DNA from: Acidovorax sp. Root219
GTDB taxonomy: Bacteria > Pseudomonadota > Gammaproteobacteria > Burkholderiales > Burkholderiaceae_C
NCBI RefSeq assembly: GCF_001428665.1
Contig: NZ_LMIJ01000001.1
Coordinates: 25,256-89,255 of the forward strand
Direction: 5' to 3'
DNA length: 64,000 bases
Part shown: in pieces, positions 26,648 to 33,797 of the stretch
Layout: each line of letters begins with the position of its first letter
How positions within the stretch are numbered: position 1 is the first letter of the stretch
Translations under genes and position numbers: made by a program
The notes under the pieces: model-generated
The model's input: only the letters and a program-made list of their open reading frames with translations
What the model was told of the DNA's origin: nothing
Database searches by the model: none

Positions 26648-27238
26648 ATGAAAAGCCTCCTCGCTCTGCTGCTGGTCAGCGCCTGCTTCCAGGCGCAGTC
26701 CGCCAACCTGCCTCCCTGCGACAAGGCGGTGCGTTTCAGTGCGGCTTGGTTCGCCGACCCGGAAGTGGACAACGCCAAACCGGCCGCCGAACTGACGAAG
26801 ATCGGCGCGGGCGCCGGCCGCAGCGGTACGCAACTCGGCCACGTCGTTGTCGAGACCAAGCTGGCGGTGATGCCGCAGACCAGTTGCCAGGGCGTCGTCG
26901 TGCGGCTGGATTACATCAAACCGGTGCTGCGCGTGGCCAGCGAGATCCCGCCGGGCAGCTGTGCCTATGCGCATGTGATGAAACACGAGCAGACGCATGT
27001 GCGCATTCACCGCGACATCGCGCGCCAGTTCCGCGAGCTGGACTATCCCTGGGCCTCGGGCGGCAACAGCGTGGGCATCCTGGTCTACGCGAAACAAGAA
27101 CTCGACCGCCTGATGCAAGCCCAGGTGATGTTCGACAACCCCGAGGAATACGCCAGCAACTTCAGCGCGTGCGGTGGTGAGATTGCGCGGCTGGTCAAGC
27201 CCGCGGCGTCTACCAAGTCGGGGCAGACACCGGGGTAA
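26648..27238 (+). CDS. Secreted HExxH-motif protein (putative metallopeptidase-like)
   Basis: The 196-residue precursor starts at ATG 26648 with signal MKSLLALLLVSACFQAQSA. The motif HEQTH at residues 113-117 (HVMKHEQTHVRIHRD) fits the zinc-binding HExxH of metallopeptidases, with a further histidine four residues on. Cysteines at 24, 80 and 105 may form disulfides in the periplasm. Length and overall pattern recall DUF922-like periplasmic proteins, but this is a weak match. Unlike other island genes its codon usage is GC-rich. It lies between two 43-bp direct repeats and may have moved as a unit. Confidence 0.65.
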   Translation: MKSLLALLLVSACFQAQSANLPPCDKAVRFSAAWFADPEVDNAKPAAELTKIGAGAGRSGTQLGHVVVETKLAVMPQTSCQGVVVRLDYIKPVLRVASEIPPGSCAYAHVMKHEQTHVRIHRDIARQFRELDYPWASGGNSVGILVYAKQELDRLMQAQVMFDNPEEYASNFSACGGEIARLVKPAASTKSGQTPG

Positions 27239-27472
27239 GGCAACCGCCTTCCGCGAAGGCTGATTGGTCGCGCCTTGGGCTGGACCAGACTGATGCCGAC
27301 GGTCAGGCTTGCTGCCGCCGAGACCGGAGTGAGCCACCGCGCCGACCTTCGACTGCGCCACTTGTTCCGCCCCCACACCCAACAGGCGTGTGGGTAAAGA
27401 GCCACTCGCGTGGCTCACGGGTCGTCGGCACATGAGTCAAAAGCGGCTTACTTCTACACCGGCGCCAATACT

Positions 27473-27515
27473 CTGACCGATGGCAGCCATCGTACACGCG
27501 GCAGCCACGGGCCCG
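27473..27515 (+). repeat. 43-bp direct repeat, copy 2
   Basis: It starts CTGACCGATGGCAGCC and ends GCCACGGGCCCG, with about 81 percent identity to 26552-26594. It lies 235 bases after the HExxH gene; those bases contain no supported gene. Confidence 0.6.
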
Positions 27516-27529
27516 AAGCGGACGGTTAT

Positions 27530-27988
27530 TCACTCCCAGTTATACGCCTTCAACTCAAGTCCGTTTGTCCACCCTTCAAGATCGAAACGGCGACGTTCAA
27601 GCTCCTCTAAAAAATCACCAAGTGAAGTAGCTATTAGAGCGTACTCAGGCGAGCGGCGCGATACAAAGAAGATCTGCTTGTCAGATGTTGAACAAGCATA
27701 GTGATTACCGCCGTCATCCTGAGCAAAGATGACATGCCCAGCCAACTCTCCACGATCAATAACGTGTATCCACTCTGCGCGAAAGCTCAGTACTTCGGCG
27801 ATATCGCCGTAGCCGGTCGCGGTCAGGAACGCCTCGACGCTCTCGGGAACTGGCATTTCCCCGCCGGTACCTGCGCTTGGTCGGTGGTACGGCCCAAACC
27901 GTTTAAACAACGGATGCGTTCGCAACCACGTCTTTCGCTTGCCGGTCATCAAACGAGCGATAAAGTCATTGATCTGCGTTTCAGCCAT
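27530..27988 (-). CDS. SMI1/KNR4 (SUKH) family protein, probable orphan immunity protein
   Basis: This 152-residue soluble protein has features of SUKH proteins: PESVEAFLTATGYGDIAEVL, the acidic FAQDDGGNHYACS segment where the loop before a core strand carries Asp-Asp, and a C-terminal LIATSLGDFLEELERR helix. SUKH proteins are typically immunity factors that neutralise nuclease toxins of contact-dependent or type VI systems. No toxin or Rhs/CDI gene is nearby, so it would be an orphan immunity gene protecting against other strains. Its low-GC island setting agrees with horizontal acquisition. Confidence 0.75.
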   Translation of the reverse strand: MAETQINDFIARLMTGKRKTWLRTHPLFKRFGPYHRPSAGTGGEMPVPESVEAFLTATGYGDIAEVLSFRAEWIHVIDRGELAGHVIFAQDDGGNHYACSTSDKQIFFVSRRSPEYALIATSLGDFLEELERRRFDLEGWTNGLELKAYNWE

Positions 27989-28013
27989 GTCCCTCCAATG
28001 TCTGCTTGTGGCC

Positions 28014-28163
28014 GAGGCTGTGTGAAAACGCGCGTTGCGCCCTTGACCTGCCAGTCGACTCAGAAATCGACCGCTCAGATCGGCCTAAAACGCACGATCT
28101 CGATGCGAGCAAGGGTTGAAGTACCCCTGCAAAAGTCGTCTATCGACGTTTTCACACAGCCTC
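28014..28163 (-). repeat. 150-bp MITE-like repeat, copy B (inverted relative to copy A)
   Basis: This copy has the same ends (GAGGCTGTGTGAAAACG and its complement) and length as copy A at 24061-24210, and shares inner blocks such as CAGAAATCGACCGCTCAGA and ACGCACGATCTCGATGCGAG. The inverted-repeat ends extend to GGCC on both sides here. It marks the right edge of the island. Confidence 0.85.
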
Positions 28164-28179
28164 GGCCGATAGCGGAAAT

Positions 28180-28380
28180 CTAGCCCAGCGCTTCAACATG
28201 CGCCCGACAACGATGTTTGCTCAGCCGCCAACAAATGTCCGGTGTGCGTGTTGTCGAATTCGATGCTAACAGTGCCGAACCGATGTCCAAGAGCGCCGCA
28301 CGACGCACTATTGGCAGACCGCCAGCCAGCCCACCCAGGGCAGCGGCAGTGCAGTCGACCCACAGCAACTGGTTCTTCAC
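28180..28380 (-). pseudogene. Truncated membrane protein gene remnant at the island edge
   Basis: Starting at GTG 28380, eight bases after the carotenoid oxygenase stop, the frame reads VKNQLLWVDCTAAALGGLAG, a hydrophobic N-terminus like that of small membrane proteins beginning NQLLWVDC. After about 30 residues the sequence becomes hydrophilic and featureless, and it ends beside the repeat border at 28183. I interpret this as the 5' part of a gene, originally co-transcribed with the oxygenase, that was cut by the island. The exact fusion point is not known. Confidence 0.45.
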
Positions 28381-28388
28381 CGCCCAAC

Positions 28389-29891
28389 TCACCCCGGCAT
28401 CCAGGCAGGCTTGAACGCCGCATGGAACCCGAACGGCACCACCTGCGGCAAATGCAGCGTGGCCAGGCACTGCATGCTGGCCGGGTCGATCACGCCGATC
28501 ACCGTGCCCTCGTCGCCTTCGGCCAGCGTGGGCACCAGCAGCACGCCATCGTCCTCGGCGGGGGAGCCGGGGCGATCCACGAACAGGGGCTCCAGCTGCA
28601 CGGCGGCCTCGCGCTGCCAGGTGCCGGCGATGCGGCCGCCGTCCAGGTCGAGTTTCACCGTGCGGTCGAACATGGGCGCCTTGCCATCGGGGTCGAAGCC
28701 GGCAAACCAGGCATGGCGCGATTGCTTCTTGCCCCAGTAGGCGCCATGCACGGCGGGCAGCTCCACGCTGGCGCCTTCGACCAGCGGCCGGGGCTGCGCA
28801 TCGCTGCGGCCGGGCTCCAGCCGGTAGCGCTGCACGCGGTGCTGCACGCCGATGGGCTGGCCGGCGCGCAGCCGATCCAGGCGCAGCGCGCTGAAGATCT
28901 CGGGGCCATCGGTGGTGCACAGGTCCAGCACCAGGGTGGCGGGCGTGCGCCCGTCCTGGCTGGGCTCGTCCCAGGCCTGCACGGCATGAAAACTGGCCAT
29001 GGCCGGCACCACCCAGCTGCGCACGCTGCCATCGGTGAGCGAGACGGCGTCGATGCGCGAACCCGTGGCCGCATTCCACTTGAAGTTGTCGATGAAGCCC
29101 TTGCCCGCCAACGCCAGCTTGATGGCATTGACCCGCATGGCCGGCTGCCACACCAGGGCGTGCGTGGGCGTCATGGCAAAGGCATGCAGGTAGCCCGCCT
29201 GCCGCACGGACCAGCGCCCCACCACCTCGCGCCGCCGGCTGCCCGCCACGATCTTGAACAGCTTGTAGGTGCACTTGGGGCCCATCTCCACGCCCACGTT
29301 CCAGTAGGTGCCCTGCGCGTCCGTGATGCCATGGGCCGACATGACGTGGACCACCTCGGCATCGTCGTACACGATGCGCCCCGTGGTGGCCAGCGTGTCG
29401 GGGTCGAAGCTGGTGAGCAGCGGCGTTTCGGTCTGCGCCACCCACTGCGAGCCGATGCGCGCCATCACCACCGCCCCGTTGTCCGTCACGATCGGGTGGC
29501 GCAGGTTGCGCAGGCGCGAAAACAGCCCTGCCGGGTCGGCCGTGCCAAAGGCACTGCGCGCCGGCTTGCGCGCCGCCAGGCTCTCGCGCAGGTCATCGGT
29601 CTGCAGGTAGCGGCTGCGGTAGGTGGCGCTGGCGCCCCCCACATCGCCCGGCGCCAGCCGCACCCGGTGCAGCATGGCCAGGCCATCGAACCAGTGTTCG
29701 TAACTGCCATGGGGCAAGTCCCACAGCGCCGGGCCATTGAGGAGCAGGCTGCCGCCGATGAGCCACGGGGGGATCTGGCCGCGGACTTCGACCGGGGTGT
29801 CGGGGAGCTCGCGGGCGGTGGATTGGAGGCCGCGCAGGCGGGTGGTGAAGTGTGAAAGCATAGCGCTGGCAGCCGTTGAAGCAAGGGGCAT
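28389..29891 (-). CDS. Carotenoid oxygenase (RPE65/CCD) family protein
   Basis: The 500-residue protein belongs to the carotenoid cleavage oxygenase family, non-haem iron enzymes that split C=C bonds in carotenoids, apocarotenoids or stilbene/lignin-type compounds. The four iron-binding histidines appear at His187 (SAHGI), His236 (LHAFAMT), His302 (SFHAVQAW) and His490 (FGFHAAF), in the usual spacing. IPPWLIGGSLLLNGPALWDL and HWFDGLAMLHRVRL are family N-terminal motifs. Two starts are possible (29891 and 29864) and neither has a clear ribosome binding site. No carotenoid genes lie nearby, so the substrate is unknown. Confidence 0.9.
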   Translation of the reverse strand: MPLASTAASAMLSHFTTRLRGLQSTARELPDTPVEVRGQIPPWLIGGSLLLNGPALWDLPHGSYEHWFDGLAMLHRVRLAPGDVGGASATYRSRYLQTDDLRESLAARKPARSAFGTADPAGLFSRLRNLRHPIVTDNGAVVMARIGSQWVAQTETPLLTSFDPDTLATTGRIVYDDAEVVHVMSAHGITDAQGTYWNVGVEMGPKCTYKLFKIVAGSRRREVVGRWSVRQAGYLHAFAMTPTHALVWQPAMRVNAIKLALAGKGFIDNFKWNAATGSRIDAVSLTDGSVRSWVVPAMASFHAVQAWDEPSQDGRTPATLVLDLCTTDGPEIFSALRLDRLRAGQPIGVQHRVQRYRLEPGRSDAQPRPLVEGASVELPAVHGAYWGKKQSRHAWFAGFDPDGKAPMFDRTVKLDLDGGRIAGTWQREAAVQLEPLFVDRPGSPAEDDGVLLVPTLAEGDEGTVIGVIDPASMQCLATLHLPQVVPFGFHAAFKPAWMPG

Positions 29892-30111
29892 GGACTATGT
29901 TGGGTGAACCAAGTTGCAGCTTCCCATGATGAATCAAACGGAGCCGCTACGACAGTCTTTTATCGCAACAATGATCATTCTTTGCATTTCAGGCGACATC
30001 ACTTATATTCATCGCCTAAGCCCCAATCCATTCCATAGAATTTACCAAAAATTTATATTATTAAAATAATATAGAAAAACAGAAATAAATAATCACATGA
30101 TGGAGAATTTC
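29892..30111. other. AT-rich spacer upstream of the trypsin-like gene
   Basis: This divergent spacer becomes markedly AT-rich after 29940, with runs such as TTTATATTATTAAAATAATA before the ribosome binding site TGGAG at 30101-30105. It probably holds the promoter of the trypsin-like gene. No transposon end or attachment site was recognised. Confidence 0.5.
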
Positions 30112-31020
30112 ATGGAAAACGAAATTTATGAAACAATTGCAACAGTAGACCCAATAACAAAATTTACAAAAAACACCATTTTACGCATAACATCAAAATG
30201 CTTCACTCTTCAATCAATGCAAGGCTCTCATGGCGAAACTTATTTAAATTCATTTGAGGGCACTGCTTTAGCAATCAGCTTTCGAGATGACAATGGCCAC
30301 CATACCACAGGCTCTGCGACGATTGTTGGGCCAGGCGTCGCAATTTCTGCGAAACATGTGATTGAAGAATGGCTGGATGACATCACGCAGAGCGACACCG
30401 CCATAGTGGGCCAAGGAGTATCCAAAATTGGCCTGGAGCTGTGGAACATAGAGAAAGTAACGCTACTAGATTCGACCGATTTAGCGATACTTTCAATCAA
30501 ACGATGCTCCGAACTCCCAGACAATTTAGAAATTTACACAACACACATAACAACAAGAACTCCCGCAATCGGAGATAAGGTGCTCTTAACAGGATTTTCC
30601 GCAGATCGACGTACTGCGACGGCACACGACCCTCTTGGCATCAATGTAACTTTACGCCTTTGCCACGGCGAAGTTGTAGAGGTTTGGCACAAAGGAAGAG
30701 ATCGAATAATGCTGCCCGGCCCTTCCTTCGCAGTGAACTGTCCTGCCTTTGGCGGAATGAGCGGAGGCGCAGTTTTTGATCATCACGGCCATCTCACCGG
30801 AATAGTTTCATCTTCGATGGAAGGTGATGAGATTGCTTATGTATCTCATATATGGCCTGCGTTAGTGACAAAATTTGAACCCACCTGGCCCAGGATAAGC
30901 AATTCAACATACTTACTCAGCATGGGCGCAAAAAAATGCGTTCGCATTCATAGACCAGACGCCTTTACGCCAGACATAAAAGAAGGACAATTTGCAATTA
31001 CCTATACGCCTTGGAGTTAG
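30112..31020 (+). CDS. Trypsin-like serine protease, AT-rich foreign gene
   Basis: This 302-residue protein is predicted from ATG 30112, which has GGAG six bases upstream (an ATG 15 bases earlier lacks one). The catalytic triad of a chymotrypsin-fold protease is visible: His82 (AISAKHVIE), Asp123 (DSTDLAIL) and Ser217 (FGGMSGGAVFD). There is no signal peptide, so it acts in the cytoplasm. Codon usage is strongly AT-rich against the GC-rich surroundings, a clear sign of acquisition. Standalone trypsin-like proteases of this kind occur in defence contexts, but there is no partner gene here. Its substrate is unknown. Confidence 0.82.
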   Translation: MENEIYETIATVDPITKFTKNTILRITSKCFTLQSMQGSHGETYLNSFEGTALAISFRDDNGHHTTGSATIVGPGVAISAKHVIEEWLDDITQSDTAIVGQGVSKIGLELWNIEKVTLLDSTDLAILSIKRCSELPDNLEIYTTHITTRTPAIGDKVLLTGFSADRRTATAHDPLGINVTLRLCHGEVVEVWHKGRDRIMLPGPSFAVNCPAFGGMSGGAVFDHHGHLTGIVSSSMEGDEIAYVSHIWPALVTKFEPTWPRISNSTYLLSMGAKKCVRIHRPDAFTPDIKEGQFAITYTPWS

Positions 31021-31033
31021 AACAAAGTCAGAG

Positions 31034-32677
31034 TTAATTTTTTTCGCGCCCCCGCACCTGCCCCCTGAACCCCCAGTTGTTCTCCAACCCTACATTCACC
31101 GCCTTCCCGCCGTCTTCGAACTTCAGCGTGACCACGGTGACCTCGCCGTCCGCCACCGAGCGTGAGATGAGCTGAAAGCTCTGCGCGTCGAGCCAGTGGC
31201 CCTTGATGGCGATGACGGCGTTGGGGCCCTGCGGAGCAGTGCGGTACTTGCCGTCCAGGCCCAGCGGTCCGGTGACCGGCTCGCGCGGCAGATCGGGGCG
31301 GCTGCTGTCGAAGGTGACTTCGTAGCGCGGGTTGGCGGGCGTGAGGTCGAGCAGCAGGCGCTGGATGCCCATGCCGTTGCGCTCCAGCAGCCAGGCCTTG
31401 CGCGAGATGGTGGCGGCCAGTTCGGGCGTGGTGATGGGGGTGGCGCTGGGCTTTTCGACCCCGGCGTCGCGGATGCGGGCGGCCAGTTGGTCCTGCGCGG
31501 TGGCGTCGGCAGGCAGGGGCTCGCGCGAGTGCGCGGCGGCGGTGATGTGGTCGATGAACGCCGGCAGCGGGTAGTTGCGCCGGCCCGTGACGGCGACGAC
31601 CACGTCGATGTCGGGCAGCACCACGATGAGCTGGCGGTTGAAGCCGGCTGTGAAGTAGGCGCGCTTGGACGGGATGCTCCACCAGCCGTTGGCGTATTTG
31701 AAAACCGGTGCTGCACTGCCAAAGCCCATGTCCACCGTGGGATGGAAAACCTGCTCCACCCAGGCGGCGGGCAGCAGTTGGCGGCCGTTCCACTGGCCCC
31801 GACGCAGGTAGAGGTAGCCGATGCGCGCCATGTCGCGCGGGTGCAGGTACAGGCCCCAGCCGCCGACCTCGATGCCCTGCGGGTCCTTGCGCCAGCGCAC
31901 GTCGGTGATGCCCAGGGGGCCGAACAGGCGCTTTTGCGCATAGGCCAGGGTGCTGCCGCCGGTCTTTTGCGCCACGATGGCCGAGAGCAGGTGGGTGTTG
32001 CCGCTGTTGTAGTTGAAGCCCGCACCGGGCGCCTGGGCCATGGGGCGGTCGAGCACGAAGCCCTGCCAGTCGCGCGCGCGGCCCAGCTGCAGCATGGTCT
32101 CGGGCACAGCGTCGCTGAGCGGCTCGATCCAACTCAAACCCGAGGTCATGTCGAGCAGGTGGCCCAGGGTCATGGCCTTCTTGGAGGCGTCGGCGTTGGC
32201 GACCTTGCGGCCTTCAAAGAAGTCGAGCACGGGCGCGTCGCGCGAGGCGATCAGCCCGTCCTGGATGGCCATGCCGGTGAGCGTGGCGACGATACCCTTG
32301 GTGGTGGAGTTGACGGCGTGCTTGAGCCCCTCGCGGTAGGGGGCGTAGAAAGCCTCGGCCACCAGGCTGCCGTGGCGGGTGACGAGCAGGCTGTCCATGC
32401 CCTGCGCGGCGCCGAAGTCGATGAGCTTGGCCAGGGCCGCAGAGTCCATGCCCTGGGCCTCGGGCGTGCTCTCGGCCCAGTCGTCACCGGGCCAGAGGGT
32501 GGTGGCTGCGGTAGTCGTCGCCGATGCAGCGGATGATGCAGGCGCCGCTGCGTCCTGCGCGGCCACGGTGAAGGGCGCGGCGGCGCTGGCCAGCAGCACG
32601 GCAGTGGCCTGCCTGCGGTTGATCGCTGCGGCTGCTGATGATTTACCCGTCGTCTTGTCATGCCAGTGCATTGCCAT
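31034..32677 (-). CDS. Serine hydrolase of the beta-lactamase/penicillin-binding-like family
   Basis: The 547-residue protein has a likely export signal (MHWHDKTTGKSS, then RRQATAVLLASAAAPFTVAA). The SxxK nucleophile is Ser124-Lys127 (NSTTKGIV), and the Tyr of the YxN-like element is Tyr223 (FNYNSGNTHL). This is the COG1680 group (class C beta-lactamase-related esterases and amide hydrolases, including nylon oligomer hydrolase). The last ~130 residues form an extra domain. GGGAGG six bases before ATG 32677 supports the start. It is convergent with the trypsin gene, with 13 bases between stops. Antibiotic hydrolysis is not implied. Confidence 0.88.
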   Translation of the reverse strand: MAMHWHDKTTGKSSAAAAINRRQATAVLLASAAAPFTVAAQDAAAPASSAASATTTAATTLWPGDDWAESTPEAQGMDSAALAKLIDFGAAQGMDSLLVTRHGSLVAEAFYAPYREGLKHAVNSTTKGIVATLTGMAIQDGLIASRDAPVLDFFEGRKVANADASKKAMTLGHLLDMTSGLSWIEPLSDAVPETMLQLGRARDWQGFVLDRPMAQAPGAGFNYNSGNTHLLSAIVAQKTGGSTLAYAQKRLFGPLGITDVRWRKDPQGIEVGGWGLYLHPRDMARIGYLYLRRGQWNGRQLLPAAWVEQVFHPTVDMGFGSAAPVFKYANGWWSIPSKRAYFTAGFNRQLIVVLPDIDVVVAVTGRRNYPLPAFIDHITAAAHSREPLPADATAQDQLAARIRDAGVEKPSATPITTPELAATISRKAWLLERNGMGIQRLLLDLTPANPRYEVTFDSSRPDLPREPVTGPLGLDGKYRTAPQGPNAVIAIKGHWLDAQSFQLISRSVADGEVTVVTLKFEDGGKAVNVGLENNWGFRGQVRGREKN

Positions 32678-32733
32678 CGCCAGCCTCCCTCAGTGTTTGT
32701 TGTGCAGGAATCATATGCGCCCTGCGGCGCGGG

Positions 32734-33687
32734 CTAGGCCCTCCTTTTGGGGGAGCGTGGCCGCTTTTCCACAGGGGGTGGAGGTGGTGGCACCAGACCT
32801 TCGCAGGCTGCACGCAGCCACGCCAGCACGGTGTTGAAGGCATCACCATCGTCCACGGCCGCGCGCGGCGCCATGAGCTGGTAGCAGCTGCCATCGGCCA
32901 CAAAACCGCGCGGCGCGCACAGCACGCCGCTGGCCAGGTCGTCAGCCACCAGGGCCAGCGGGCCGATGGCCACGCCGGCACCGGCCACGGCGGCCTGCAG
33001 GCTCTGGTAGAAGTGCTCGAAGCGGATGGCGCGCGTGGGCTGCAGGGGCGTGCCGGCCAGCGCAGCCCAGCTCTCCCACGCGCCCGGCCGCGTGGCGGTG
33101 TGCAGCAGCACGCCCTGCAGGGCTGCGCCTTGTTGCGGCCCGAGGGTGGCGGCCACATCGGGGCGGCACACGGGGCCGATGTATTCGTGCACGAAGGGCT
33201 CGGCCACCACGTCGTCGGCCAGCGCAAAGTCGTTGCGGCGAATGGCCAGGTCGATGCCGTCGCGCTCGAAGTGCACCACGCCCCCAGCCGACACCAGGCG
33301 CAGCTCGCGCTCGCCCCCCACGGCGGCCTGCAGCTGCGCCAGCCGCGGTATGAGCCAGCGGATCAGCAAGGTGGGCTCGCACGACAGCACCAGCGGCCGG
33401 CCCGGCCCCGCCGTGCGGCGCGCACGGGCCAGGGCCGCGCGCAGGCGGTCCAGCGCGCCGGCCACATCCTCGGCCAGCACCTGGGCGGTGGGCGTGGGCA
33501 CCACGGCGCGGCTGCTGCGCTGGAACAGGTCAAAGCCCAGATCGCCCTCCAGCTCGCGCACGGCACGGCTGACGGCGCCGTCGGTCAGGTGCAGCTCGCG
33601 CGCAGCGCGCGACACGCTGCCGTGGCGCACCGTGGCCTCGAAGGCGCGCAGGGCGGACAGCGGGGGCAGGCGGGTGTCTGGAGACAT
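32734..33687 (-). CDS. LysR-family transcriptional regulator
   Basis: The 317-residue protein has the LysR helix-turn-helix at residues 8-66 (LSALRAFEATVRHGSVSRAA, LTDGAVSRAVRELEGDLG) and the effector-binding domain after residue 95. It ends with an unusual Pro-rich, basic tail (VPPPPPPVEKRPRSPKRR). It diverges from the PdxA-fusion gene, and a T-N11-A inverted repeat lies between them, so it probably activates that gene and autorepresses. GcvA-like proteins have a similar N-terminus, but the target here differs. Confidence 0.92.
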   Translation of the reverse strand: MSPDTRLPPLSALRAFEATVRHGSVSRAARELHLTDGAVSRAVRELEGDLGFDLFQRSSRAVVPTPTAQVLAEDVAGALDRLRAALARARRTAGPGRPLVLSCEPTLLIRWLIPRLAQLQAAVGGERELRLVSAGGVVHFERDGIDLAIRRNDFALADDVVAEPFVHEYIGPVCRPDVAATLGPQQGAALQGVLLHTATRPGAWESWAALAGTPLQPTRAIRFEHFYQSLQAAVAGAGVAIGPLALVADDLASGVLCAPRGFVADGSCYQLMAPRAAVDDGDAFNTVLAWLRAACEGLVPPPPPPVEKRPRSPKRRA

Positions 33688-33697
33688 GGCTTGGTGG

Positions 33698-33712
33698 TTG
33701 AGTTTTGCTCAA
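33698..33712. promoter_or_regulatory. LysR-type operator
   Basis: A perfect inverted repeat TTGAG-TTTTG-CTCAA contains the LysR signature T-N11-A. It is 10 bases from the lysR start and 85 bases from the PdxA-fusion start, the usual position of an autoregulatory site. Confidence 0.65.
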
Positions 33713-33797
33713 TCATGCATGAGATCAAATCGATTTTCTGAAAGCGCTTGCCCAGGCACAGTGTCGGCATTCCATTGATTGAGTCTCAAGAAACCCG

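Larger units (their letters stand above)
24041..28183. other. Accessory island with mirrored repeat boundaries
   Basis: This 4.1-kb segment is less GC-rich than its surroundings and holds five or six small orphan genes in mixed orientation, long spacers and two kinds of inverted-repeat element. Its outer borders are near-identical in mirror image: CTAGACTTCCGCTATCGG just left of the first 150-bp repeat, and the reverse complement of CTAGATTTCCGCTATCGG just right of the second. No transposase or integrase gene is present. The pattern suggests insertion or amplification by recombination between repeat copies. Membership of single genes in one transfer event is not proven. Confidence 0.55.

Noticed and set aside
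24041..28183. Integron cassette array
   Set aside because: The direct repeats and orphan genes suggested cassettes, but no integrase gene, no attI and no attC core-site pairs (GTTRRRY/RYYYAAC) at gene ends were found, and gene orientations are mixed.
31034..32677. Antibiotic resistance beta-lactamase
   Set aside because: The protein belongs to the broad COG1680 hydrolase group. No close match to a class C resistance enzyme can be seen, so a resistance call is unsupported.
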